A stretch of DNA of 14,417 bases from Bacteroidota bacterium (GTDB lineage: Bacteria > Bacteroidota > Bacteroidia > Chitinophagales > Chitinophagaceae): contig JAEWWO010000129.1 in assembly GCA_023396345.1 (NCBI GenBank), positions 1-14,417 of the forward strand, given 5' to 3'. The notes under the pieces are model-generated. The model was not told where the DNA came from and did not search any database. It was given only the letters and a program-made list of their open reading frames with translations. A program made the position numbers and the translations under genes. Shown piece after piece: positions 7,460 to 14,417 of this stretch (its first letter is position 1; every line of letters begins with the position of its first letter).

Positions 7460-8680
7460 TTACGTATGGTGTATAATACTCTCTTTTAAGAATGGATGAT
7501 ATTTTGGAACCAAAGGTTTCGATGCAAGGAACTTTCCTACAAAGAAAATAATTAATCCAACAAAAATAGCGGCAATACCAAAATCCCACCAGCCGATGGT
7601 TACATGATCTTTGCTGATGCTTGCCATAATCATCTGATAAAAATCTAACCAGTGACCAAAGATGATTAATACTGCCATAAAGGTCATGATTGTGTAGTTT
7701 CTTTTAGAGTCTCTGGTCATCAAAATTAAAATCGGACAAACAAAGTTGATAATAAGATTGATGTAGAAAATTCCTCTGTATGGCCCCTGTACTCTGTGTT
7801 TGAAATAAACTGTTTCTTCCGGAATGTTGGCATACCATATCAGCATATACTGAGAAAACCATACATAGGTCCAGAAAATAGAGAACGCAAACATAAACTT
7901 ACCTAAATCGTGCAGATGCTCCTGATTGGTTAGTTCAAGATAGCCTTTGTTTTTAAGATAAATTACAAAAAGTACTATCAAAGCTATTCCGGCTACAAAG
8001 CTGCTGATAAATGTGTACCAGCTGTACATGGTAGAATACCAGTGGGAATCAATACTCATTTGCCATAACCATGGCGTAACAGAACCTGCGGTTAATGCAA
8101 ACCATACTAAGAACAAAGAAGCGTTTACGGTACTTTTGTATATATATCTTCTGCCCTCTTCTTTAGTCATTTTTTCATTATCAGTCTGGTCAATTGTTTT
8201 ACGCATTCTGTATCCTAAAAACGCCCATAAAACTACAGTGAGAATAGACCATATAACAAACATAGGAATATTTAAGAATCCTACTTTATGCTGAAGAATG
8301 GTGTCATGTGCTACGGCAGCAGGATCGTTCCAGTGATAAATGTGACTGCCTGAGAATATTAAATACAACAATACAATCAGCAAAATTGTACCGAAAATGG
8401 GAACCATTCTGGAAATTGCATCAGCCACTCTTATAAATACTATCTGCCATCCGCCCATTGCCAGCGTACATACGCAAATAAAGAACATAGCCGCATTACA
8501 GATTAATGTAAAGTAAATACTGTTGTACAATAATGTTCCCCAGAATATATCGCCTGCGTGGTCGTCACCTGAATGGGTAAAAAATCCTATAATGGTAAAT
8601 AAAATTCCCAATCCCAGCACACCAAATGCCCAAGTTTTCATTTTTCCGGGAACTTCAAATTGTGTTTTAATAGATGCCAT
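7460..8680 (-). CDS. actF: Alternative Complex III subunit F, NrfD-like quinol-oxidoreductase membrane subunit
   Basis: Second quinone-site-type membrane subunit of ACIII, which oxidises menaquinol and passes electrons to the complex's Fe-S and haem subunits. The 406-residue product has about ten hydrophobic segments (first at 17-35, others including 46-75, 94-110, 138-156, 187-203 and 219-241), the architecture of ActF, a shorter relative of ActC. YHWNDP (115-120), near the periplasmic end of a helix, and the Trp/His-rich loops resemble other ActF proteins. It follows actE by 57 bp and is the last gene of the act unit; a strong terminator lies just beyond. In many Bacteroidota the next gene is coxB, but here a sugar module intervenes. 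Confidence 0.93.
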   Translation of the reverse strand: MASIKTQFEVPGKMKTWAFGVLGLGILFTIIGFFTHSGDDHAGDIFWGTLLYNSIYFTLICNAAMFFICVCTLAMGGWQIVFIRVADAISRMVPIFGTILLIVLLYLIFSGSHIYHWNDPAAVAHDTILQHKVGFLNIPMFVIWSILTVVLWAFLGYRMRKTIDQTDNEKMTKEEGRRYIYKSTVNASLFLVWFALTAGSVTPWLWQMSIDSHWYSTMYSWYTFISSFVAGIALIVLFVIYLKNKGYLELTNQEHLHDLGKFMFAFSIFWTYVWFSQYMLIWYANIPEETVYFKHRVQGPYRGIFYINLIINFVCPILILMTRDSKRNYTIMTFMAVLIIFGHWLDFYQMIMASISKDHVTIGWWDFGIAAIFVGLIIFFVGKFLASKPLVPKYHPFLKESIIHHT

Positions 8681-8737
8681 TTCTAACTATATTGAGTGTT
8701 AAATGCTATTGTATTATAATTTATACTTTCTAAGTTT

Positions 8738-9421
8738 TTAATTTACGGAAGCCACTACTGCGCTATCCTGTGCGGCTGCCGGTTCAGCAGTTGCTGCAGA
8801 CCCCTCCTGTACAGATCTGATATAATGAATAATCTGCCATCTCTGTTTTACGGTTAACTGCGAAGCGTAGCTGCCCATAGTGTTTCTTCCGTATGTAATG
8901 GAATAAAACATTTGTCCGTCGGGCATTGCCAGCATAAGCGGATCTGATGCCAGATTCTTTGGAGCAGCTATAAATGGTCCGTTTCCGCCGTTATACAAAG
9001 GTCCGTTTCCGTCTAATTTAGTTCCGTGACAAATTCCACAGTTAATCAAATATATACGTTCAGTTTCTTTTAGCTGAGCTGCGGTAAGCTGCGGTTCAGG
9101 ATTGGGTATTGCTTTAGAGGCTTCATAGTTTGTAAAGCTTCCTACTGAATCTTTTGGTAATGGGAAAATATCAGCAGGCGTTACAGATCTTGACACTGTA
9201 CCATGTACAGGCATATTGTTATAAAATATTAATCTTCCCGCTTTGTTGGTATCTGTAGTAAATACATTAGAATCTCTTTCGGCATATGTTTCATAAGCAC
9301 GGCTGTATGCCATATCCGGCATATACACTCTTCCCGGATCGCGTTTTATACCATCGCCGCAACTCACCATAAGTGTAATTCCTGAAGTAATCAGTATTGC
9401 TGTGATTAATAATTTTTTCAT
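8738..9421 (-). CDS. actE: Alternative Complex III subunit E, mono-haem cytochrome c lipoprotein
   Basis: Periplasmic mono-haem cytochrome c of ACIII, likely the electron exit toward the oxidase or a soluble carrier. The 227-residue product starts with a lipoprotein signal: Lys2-Lys3, a hydrophobic stretch and LMVSC with Cys21 as the lipidation site. The haem motif is CGICH (128-132), and Met182 in YGRNTMGSYASQL is the expected axial ligand. The C-terminal tail (208-227) is Ala-rich and probably unstructured. The ATG at 9421 is preceded directly by AATTACG-type heptamers instead of a recognisable ribosome-binding site. It lies 86 bp after actD and 57 bp before actF. Confidence 0.94.
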   Translation of the reverse strand: MKKLLITAILITSGITLMVSCGDGIKRDPGRVYMPDMAYSRAYETYAERDSNVFTTDTNKAGRLIFYNNMPVHGTVSRSVTPADIFPLPKDSVGSFTNYEASKAIPNPEPQLTAAQLKETERIYLINCGICHGTKLDGNGPLYNGGNGPFIAAPKNLASDPLMLAMPDGQMFYSITYGRNTMGSYASQLTVKQRWQIIHYIRSVQEGSAATAEPAAAQDSAVVASVN

Positions 9422-9442
9422 TCGTAATTCGTAATTATTAAT
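9422..9442. repeat. Heptamer repeat abutting the actE start codon
   Basis: Directly beside the actE ATG the plus strand reads TCGTAAT twice and then TATTAAT, three 7-bp units in phase (minus strand: ATTACGA copies leading into the ATG). The array occupies the whole leader where a ribosome-binding site would be expected. AATTACG heptamers are, from memory, frequent between genes in Bacteroidota. Confidence 0.55.
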
Positions 9443-9507
9443 TTTTTATATTGTTACCGATAGATTATTCCTTATTGCGGATAACTTATCAGTAATTATT
9501 TAATTTT

Positions 9508-10119
9508 TTATTTATTGTCTAAAGCTGCCCATTCTTCAGGCACTTCAGGTTCTTTTATCAATTGTTCGTCTTTGTCGTAGCGACCCCACCACCAGCCGGG
9601 TTCAGCTATTTGTACATTTACATCAATAGTTCCCATCTCTTTCATTCTGTTTACCAGTTCGTCTTCTTTTGTAGCGTCTGTACATTCCAATACCATTACA
9701 AACTGATCGTCGGTAGACCTTAAATTGAAATGATGTTTTTTTACAAAAGGAGCTAACTGACAAAGCCAGCAATAAGTTAATACCATACCTACCGCAGAAA
9801 ACAAAACTGTAAGCTCAAATGTGATAGGAATGAAGGCAGGTAATGCAAAATGCGGCTTACCACCGTATACCTGCGGCCAGTCTTTTACAAATATCCAACC
9901 CATACCGGCAAGAGCCGTTATGGTTCCGGTAATACCGTAAATAAACCCTGCTGTGTGCAAACTGGTTTCTCTTAATCCCATCGCATGGTCAAGACCATGT
10001 ACAGGATATGGAGTATAAACATCGTGAAGCTTGTAGCCTTCCTTGCGCACGTTTTTAACAGCTTCGAACAACGGAGCTTCATCATCAAAACTGGCTACTA
10101 CAAATTTCTTTTTTGCCAT
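9508..10119 (-). CDS. actD: Alternative Complex III subunit D, DUF3341 membrane protein
   Basis: Small structural subunit of ACIII without cofactor motifs. The 203-residue product begins with a cytoplasmic alpha/beta domain (VVASFDDEAPLFEAVKNVRKEGYKLHDVYTPYPVHGLDHAMGLRET, given here as residues 7-52) typical of DUF3341, then two transmembrane helices at about 55-77 and 94-121, then a C-terminal cytoplasmic domain with a GWWWGR segment (175-180). The length fits the family. The start at 10119 is preceded by an A/T-rich leader. It lies 200 bp from actC, an unusually large gap for this operon, filled with short tandem repeats, and 86 bp from actE. In ACIII structures this subunit packs against the NrfD-like subunits ActC and ActF. 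Confidence 0.93.
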   Translation of the reverse strand: MAKKKFVVASFDDEAPLFEAVKNVRKEGYKLHDVYTPYPVHGLDHAMGLRETSLHTAGFIYGITGTITALAGMGWIFVKDWPQVYGGKPHFALPAFIPITFELTVLFSAVGMVLTYCWLCQLAPFVKKHHFNLRSTDDQFVMVLECTDATKEDELVNRMKEMGTIDVNVQIAEPGWWWGRYDKDEQLIKEPEVPEEWAALDNK

Positions 10120-10154
10120 ATTTATATTTTATCTTAAATCTCTTTTTTAATTAA

Positions 10155-10189
10155 ATTACAAATTGCAGATTACAAATTGCAAATTATGT
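10155..10189. repeat. Heptamer repeat upstream of actD
   Basis: ATTACAA and ATTGCAG/ATTGCAA alternate (10155-10182), giving an exact 14-bp period apart from the last base, followed by ATTATGT in the same 7-bp phase. Five units in all. It runs straight into an 8-bp array that starts at 10187. Confidence 0.6.
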
Positions 10190-10218
10190 TATCGAGTTAT
10201 CTTGTTATCAAATTATCA
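10187..10218. repeat. 8-bp tandem array with TTATC core in the actC-actD gap
   Basis: Four in-phase octamers of form NNTTATCN: TGTTATCG, AGTTATCT, TGTTATCA and AATTATCA. On the minus strand the core is GATAAC, the same core and spacing as the array at 3738-3809, but in the opposite orientation. Confidence 0.6.
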
Positions 10219-10249
10219 TCTTTGATAAGGTAAAATACTCTTCATCTCC

Positions 10250-10319
10250 CAATTTTCCATTTTCAATTTTCAATTTTCAACTTTCCACTCTCATCTATCC
10301 TCTCTTATCTATCCTCTGA
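10250..10319. repeat. Ten-unit heptamer array ending at the actC stop codon
   Basis: Ten consecutive 7-bp units fill this interval, starting CAATTTT, CCATTTT, CAATTTT, CAATTTT and drifting to CCACTCT, CATCTAT, CCTCTCT and CCTCTGA. Nine start with C and nine end with T. The last unit stops at 10319, one base before the TAG stop of actC (10320-10322, minus strand). The coding strand is therefore purine-rich immediately after the stop. It has no coding frame, since 7 is not a multiple of 3, and no spacers. Confidence 0.7.
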
Positions 10320-11765
10320 CTAATGGTGTGCATACTCCTGCACAAATTTCTCAGGCTCTACCTCTTCTACATGATTCACATCCAGTTTATGATTATCCCC
10401 TGATGTTTTCACTATCGATTTAATTTCCGCAATAGCTATCACCGGTGCATATTTAGCAAAGAGGAAGAAGCAGGTAAAGAATAATCCGAATGTACCCAGA
10501 TAGAATCCTATTTCCCAAATGGTAGGACTATAATAAATAGACCAGGAAGAAGGAAGATAATCTCTATACAATGAGGTTACGATAATTACAAAACGCTCGA
10601 ACCACATACCTACGTTTACGATAATACTCATAAAGAAAGTAAACCATATATTTCTTCTCAGTTTTCTTGACCAGAACAACTGCGGACTCACCACATTACA
10701 GAACATCATACCCCAGTAACTCCATCCATATGGACTGAACAGATTGGCACGGCTGTAGAAGAAAGCATACCCTTCGTATCTGTTGGCACTATACCAGGCC
10801 ATAAACAATTCGGTAAGATAAGCTACGCCCACAATAGACCCTGTGAGTACAATTACTTTATTCATTGCTTCAATGTGTCCGATAGTAATGTAATCCTGCA
10901 GATTCATTACTTTTCTTACAATAATCAATAAAGTCTGCACCATTGCAAATCCGGAGAATACCGCACCCGCAACAAAGTAAGGCGGGAAGATGGTAGTGTG
11001 CCATCCGGGAATAACCGAAGTAGCAAAGTCAAAAGATACGATAGTGTGTACAGAAAGTACAAGTGGTGTAGACAAACCTGCCAACACTAATGCCAAAGCT
11101 TCGTTTCTTTGCCAGTGTTTTACAGAACCCGTCCAGCCGAAAGCTGTAATACCGTATACTAATTTTCTGAATTTTGTTTTTGCTCTGTCTCTCACGGTAG
11201 CAAGGTCAGGAATAAGACCTGTGTACCAGAATAAAAGAGAAACGGTAAGATAAGTACTGATGGCAAATACGTCCCACAACAAAGGAGAGTCAAAGTTTGG
11301 CCACAATGGTCCTCTTGTGTTTGGATAAGGCAGCGTAAAGAAAGCCAGCCATACACGACCCATGTGCCATATCGGAAACTGACCCGCACACATTACGGCA
11401 AAGATTGTCATGGCTTCCGCAGCTCTGTTCACCGCTGTTCTCCAACCCTGACGGAACAACAACAGGATGGCTGATATAAGTGTACCGGCGTGACCAATAC
11501 CTACCCACCATACGAAGTTGGTGATATCCCAACCCCAGCCGATGGTTTTGTTAAGGTTCCACTGACCTGTACCGTATATTACTTCTACCGTTACACTGAT
11601 TACACCTAATAGCAGCAATACCAATGAAATAAAAAAACCTATGTACCACAATTTTGTGGGTTTGGCTTCAATGGGCTTTACAATATCCTCAGTAATTTGA
11701 GCATAACTTTTTTCGCCCCTCACCAGCGGTTCTCTTAGCTCCGATTCGTACTTAAATAATGACAT
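10320..11765 (-). CDS. actC: Alternative Complex III subunit C, NrfD-like quinol-binding membrane subunit
   Basis: Main menaquinol-oxidising membrane subunit of ACIII, related to polysulfide reductase NrfD/PsrC. The 481-residue product has about ten hydrophobic segments, starting near residue 41. Family signatures are clear: WWVGIGHAGTLISAILLLFRQ (91-111, a conserved helix with a buried His), FPIWHMGRVW and PYPNTRGPLWPNFDSPLLWD. The start at 11765 gives MSLFKYESELREP, the usual cytoplasmic N terminus. It follows actB by 37 bp, so translation is probably linked on one transcript. Downstream is a 200-bp repeat-rich gap before actD. Confidence 0.95.
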   Translation of the reverse strand: MSLFKYESELREPLVRGEKSYAQITEDIVKPIEAKPTKLWYIGFFISLVLLLLGVISVTVEVIYGTGQWNLNKTIGWGWDITNFVWWVGIGHAGTLISAILLLFRQGWRTAVNRAAEAMTIFAVMCAGQFPIWHMGRVWLAFFTLPYPNTRGPLWPNFDSPLLWDVFAISTYLTVSLLFWYTGLIPDLATVRDRAKTKFRKLVYGITAFGWTGSVKHWQRNEALALVLAGLSTPLVLSVHTIVSFDFATSVIPGWHTTIFPPYFVAGAVFSGFAMVQTLLIIVRKVMNLQDYITIGHIEAMNKVIVLTGSIVGVAYLTELFMAWYSANRYEGYAFFYSRANLFSPYGWSYWGMMFCNVVSPQLFWSRKLRRNIWFTFFMSIIVNVGMWFERFVIIVTSLYRDYLPSSWSIYYSPTIWEIGFYLGTFGLFFTCFFLFAKYAPVIAIAEIKSIVKTSGDNHKLDVNHVEEVEPEKFVQEYAHH

Positions 11766-11802
11766 TGAACTTCTTTTATTACCTAAAAATTATTTTTATA
11801 AA

Positions 11803-14417
11803 TTAATGATGAGCGGCAGGAGCAGCGGGTGTAGTGCTTACTTCTACTTCATCTGTATTTCTAACTTTAGCCAGATAATTCACATTTGGTAAAACGTGTA
11901 ACTGCTCAAGAGAGAAGAATGTTCTTAATGAATTATCATGGCGCAAAATAGATATTGCACTATGAGAATCATTGATATTACCAAACACAATACTCTGACT
12001 TGGACATGCCTGCTGACAAGCAGTCTGTACATCAACCTTAGCTAAATCAGTACCTGTATTCAGTGTTCTTCCTTCTTTTTTTGCTTTTAATTTTCCTGCC
12101 TGTAAACGTTGTACACAGAATGAACATTTTTCCATCACACCACGTGAACGAACTGTAACATCCGGATTCAACACCATTCTTGATAAGTGGTCATTCATAT
12201 CTATTACGATATCGTCCAGTTTACCCACCAGTTTCTGATCCTGATTATCAGAGAAACTGTCGGAGCCTGTATAATCAGCCCAGTTGAAACGACGTACTTT
12301 ATACGGACAGTTATTGGCACAATATCTTGTACCGATACAACGGTTGTATGCCATCTGGTTCAATCCTTCAGAACTGTGGTTTGTTGCGTTTACGGGACAT
12401 ACGTTTTCGCAAGGTGCATTGTCGCAATGCTGACACATCAAAGGCTGAAATACCACTTTCGGATTATCCATATCACCGCTGTAATATCTGTCAATACGCA
12501 ACCAGTGCATATCGTGGAAACGTGCTACTTCATTTTTACCAACAATCGGCACGTTATTCTCAATATGACAGGCTACCACGCAAGCTCCACAACCCGTACA
12601 GGAGTTAAGGTCTACGCTCATCGCCCAGTGAATACCCGGCTTATCATGATAAGGATACAATGTTCCTTCTTTTTCAAAGTTTTCCAATCCGCCCCATGGA
12701 GCTAATTCATGTGCTCTGCCGGCAAGAATTTTTTGAGGATCCTGTTTGAAAGTAGCAAGAGACATTTCTTTCATAATCTCTTTTCTTTCGCCGCCTGTTT
12801 TAGGATCGTAACGGTCGTGCGTCTGCACCTGAGCAATTGTGCTTTTTTTACCCGTTCTTTCTACTTTAACATCGGTTAATGTATAAGAAACCGTATTGCC
12901 GTTTAATGCGGCTAACGGATATGCATTTTTTCCGTAAATACCCGCTTTACCGGTTTCTTTAGATCTGCCATATCCAACAGCTATTCCGATTACATCGGGA
13001 TGCGTACCCGGAACAATCAGGAATGGTAATTCTATGGATTTACCGTTTGCGGTTACTTTTAATATTTCTTTTTCTGGATTTACTTCGTAACTGTCAGCCT
13101 GACCTTCTTTATTTAAATCTATGTTCAGATTCTTTCTTGCAAAATCAGGAGAGATGATAATGTAGTTGTCCCAAGTGGAACGAGTTACAGGATCCGGCAT
13201 TTCCTGAAGGTATGGATTAGTAGCACCCTGACCTTCGCCAATAGCCACTTTTTGATACAGTACCAGTTCAATTTTTCCGCTTCCGGCAGGAGCTGTAGTT
13301 GTCGCTGCTGCGGTAGTTGCCGCAGGCGCTGCCGTAGCAGCAGTATCAGTGGCATAAGCCGTAGTAGTAGCCGTAGCTACAGCAGCTACAGCGGCAGAAC
13401 CGCTTAATGTATCTGTCACTAAAGTTCTTAATGAATCGCTGATGGAAGAAGTAACACCACCTCCAACAGGATTTAATACACCATCAGCCAAAGCTTTGTA
13501 CCAGCCCTGATCGCCTCCTAATGTAGCAGCGTATTTATTCTTGATAAAATCCGCATAAGTTAAAGGATTATCACTCCATTTTAAAAGAGAGTCTTCCCAC
13601 TGACGTGTTTTAAACAAAGGATTAATGGTAGGCTGTAACAGAGATACAGAGCCACTTACAGCTTCTGCATCGCCCCAGCTTTCAAGATAATTATGTGAAG
13701 GAACTACGTATTTACACAATTGTGTAGTTTCGTCATTCTTTTCATTTAAGGCAACTGTTACCGGCACTTTGGCAAAAGCATCTTTCACAGCTTTTTCGTT
13801 ATGCCATGTGTATGCAGGATTAGCGCCATGTACGATTAATGTTCTAACGGCACCTGCATTCATATCATTTAACAACTGAACAAAATCAGCGTCGATTCCT
13901 TTTTTAGTATTGTTTGTTCTGCCGAAATCTATTGTACTTCCATTGGCTCCTATCGCCTGATTAATGGAATTTACCGTTGTTTGCACGGCAACATCGTTGC
14001 TGGCACAAACAACAAGAGCTTTTCCTCTGTTCTCACTTAATGCTTTAGCAGCTCTCTGAATGCCTTCCTGCAATCTTGCATCTCCAACAGATGCTGACTG
14101 ACCATTTAAAGCACCCTGTAAAGCATTGGCAATGGCACCCCATTCTGAAGGACGACATAAATATCTTTCATCAGCACTTGCACCGGTAGTAGTCAATACA
14201 CTTTCAAACTGAAAATGTTTACTCATTGCCGGGCTTTTCTCATTGATTTTTCTGTTTTTAGCGTAACCTCTTGTGTATTCTACGGGAGAAATCCATGTAC
14301 CTAAAAAGTCAGCACCAATACTTACTATAACAGCGGCATTTTCAAATTTATAAGAAGGCAATGCTCTTCTTCCGAAGCTGGCTTCATTGGCCAGTAACAT
14401 ACCACTGTAAGAAACAC
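11803..14417 (-). CDS. actB: Alternative Complex III subunit B, Fe-S molybdopterin-oxidoreductase-like subunit (5' end outside window)
   Basis: Large periplasmic electron-transfer subunit of ACIII. The frame is open at the window edge; an in-frame Met at 14400 is internal, because the frame continues upstream as VSYSG. From that Met there are 865 residues, and roughly 150-200 N-terminal residues are missing. The first half is the degenerate molybdopterin-oxidoreductase domain that holds no cofactor. The C-terminal ferredoxin domain has four cysteine sets: 601/604/607/611, 656/659/664/668, 688/694/698 and 759/762/795/799, consistent with three 4Fe-4S and one 3Fe-4S cluster, with CIGTRYCANNCPYKVRRFN as signature. 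Residues about 334-374 (nucleotides 13279-13401) form an Ala/Thr-rich low-complexity linker between the two domains. Gene order actB-actC (37 bp) is canonical; actA would lie beyond the window. Confidence 0.95.
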   Translation of the reverse strand, partial: VSYSGMLLANEASFGRRALPSYKFENAAVIVSIGADFLGTWISPVEYTRGYAKNRKINEKSPAMSKHFQFESVLTTTGASADERYLCRPSEWGAIANALQGALNGQSASVGDARLQEGIQRAAKALSENRGKALVVCASNDVAVQTTVNSINQAIGANGSTIDFGRTNNTKKGIDADFVQLLNDMNAGAVRTLIVHGANPAYTWHNEKAVKDAFAKVPVTVALNEKNDETTQLCKYVVPSHNYLESWGDAEAVSGSVSLLQPTINPLFKTRQWEDSLLKWSDNPLTYADFIKNKYAATLGGDQGWYKALADGVLNPVGGGVTSSISDSLRTLVTDTLSGSAAVAAVATATTTAYATDTAATAAPAATTAAATTTAPAGSGKIELVLYQKVAIGEGQGATNPYLQEMPDPVTRSTWDNYIIISPDFARKNLNIDLNKEGQADSYEVNPEKEILKVTANGKSIELPFLIVPGTHPDVIGIAVGYGRSKETGKAGIYGKNAYPLAALNGNTVSYTLTDVKVERTGKKSTIAQVQTHDRYDPKTGGERKEIMKEMSLATFKQDPQKILAGRAHELAPWGGLENFEKEGTLYPYHDKPGIHWAMSVDLNSCTGCGACVVACHIENNVPIVGKNEVARFHDMHWLRIDRYYSGDMDNPKVVFQPLMCQHCDNAPCENVCPVNATNHSSEGLNQMAYNRCIGTRYCANNCPYKVRRFNWADYTGSDSFSDNQDQKLVGKLDDIVIDMNDHLSRMVLNPDVTVRSRGVMEKCSFCVQRLQAGKLKAKKEGRTLNTGTDLAKVDVQTACQQACPSQSIVFGNINDSHSAISILRHDNSLRTFFSLEQLHVLPNVNYLAKVRNTDEVEVSTTPAAPAAHH

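Noticed and set aside
12187..12705. A long plus-strand open frame (172 codons) inside actB
   Set aside because: It lies antisense to the cysteine-rich Fe-S domain of actB; the actB frame carries all the conserved motifs, and the antisense product has none.
14398..14400. ATG at 14400 as the true start of actB
   Set aside because: The frame stays open upstream to the window edge (VSYSG), the product lacks the expected N-terminal part of ActB, and there is no leader; it is an internal Met.

Overview
This window reads as part of a Bacteroidota chromosome, probably Chitinophagia or Sphingobacteriia-like. That lineage is inferred from the Alternative Complex III gene order (actB-C-D-E-F) next to cytochrome oxidase genes, an AT-rich composition, A/T-rich leaders without clear Shine-Dalgarno sequences, a DUF5009-type membrane protein, and short-period intergenic repeats. 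Nearly all genes lie on the minus strand, so transcription runs from high to low coordinates. The only plus-strand gene trace is a wrecked restriction enzyme.

Region 1 (14417 down to 7460) holds actB (5' end outside the window), actC, actD, actE and actF. Together they encode most of the quinol:electron-acceptor oxidoreductase ACIII: an Fe-S subunit, an NrfD-like membrane subunit, a DUF3341 subunit, a mono-haem c lipoprotein and a second quinone-site membrane subunit. Short-period (7- and 8-bp) tandem repeats fill much of the unusually long actC-actD gap and also abut the actE start codon. A convincing intrinsic terminator lies about 25 bp after actF.

Region 2 (7372 down to 3810) is a three-gene sugar module: a DUF5009/HGSNAT-like polytopic membrane protein, an AmpG/SLC33-like MFS transporter, and a GH130 glycoside phosphorylase. 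It looks like a small oligosaccharide uptake and phosphorolysis operon, perhaps for mannosyl-linked sugars. It sits between actF and coxB, which in many Bacteroidota are adjacent.

Region 3 (3809 down to 2842) is accessory, gene-poor DNA. It has a 9-unit, 8-bp degenerate repeat ending exactly at the GH130 stop, a REP-like patch of small hairpins, and a plus-strand remnant in which the N-terminal ~50 and C-terminal ~65 residues of a type IIG/Eco57I-like restriction-methyltransferase are joined after loss of the middle. An AT-rich stretch upstream of coxB follows.

Region 4 (2841 down to 1) holds coxB (CuA subunit II) and coxA (haem-copper subunit I, 3' end outside the window). ACIII would oxidise menaquinol and pass electrons to this A-type oxidase, so regions 1 and 4 form one respiratory chain physically split by the sugar module and the restriction remnant. 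I saw no tRNA, rRNA, CRISPR array or intact mobile element. Most of the window is recognisable core metabolism; the non-obvious content is in the intergenic DNA and in the split of the respiratory locus.
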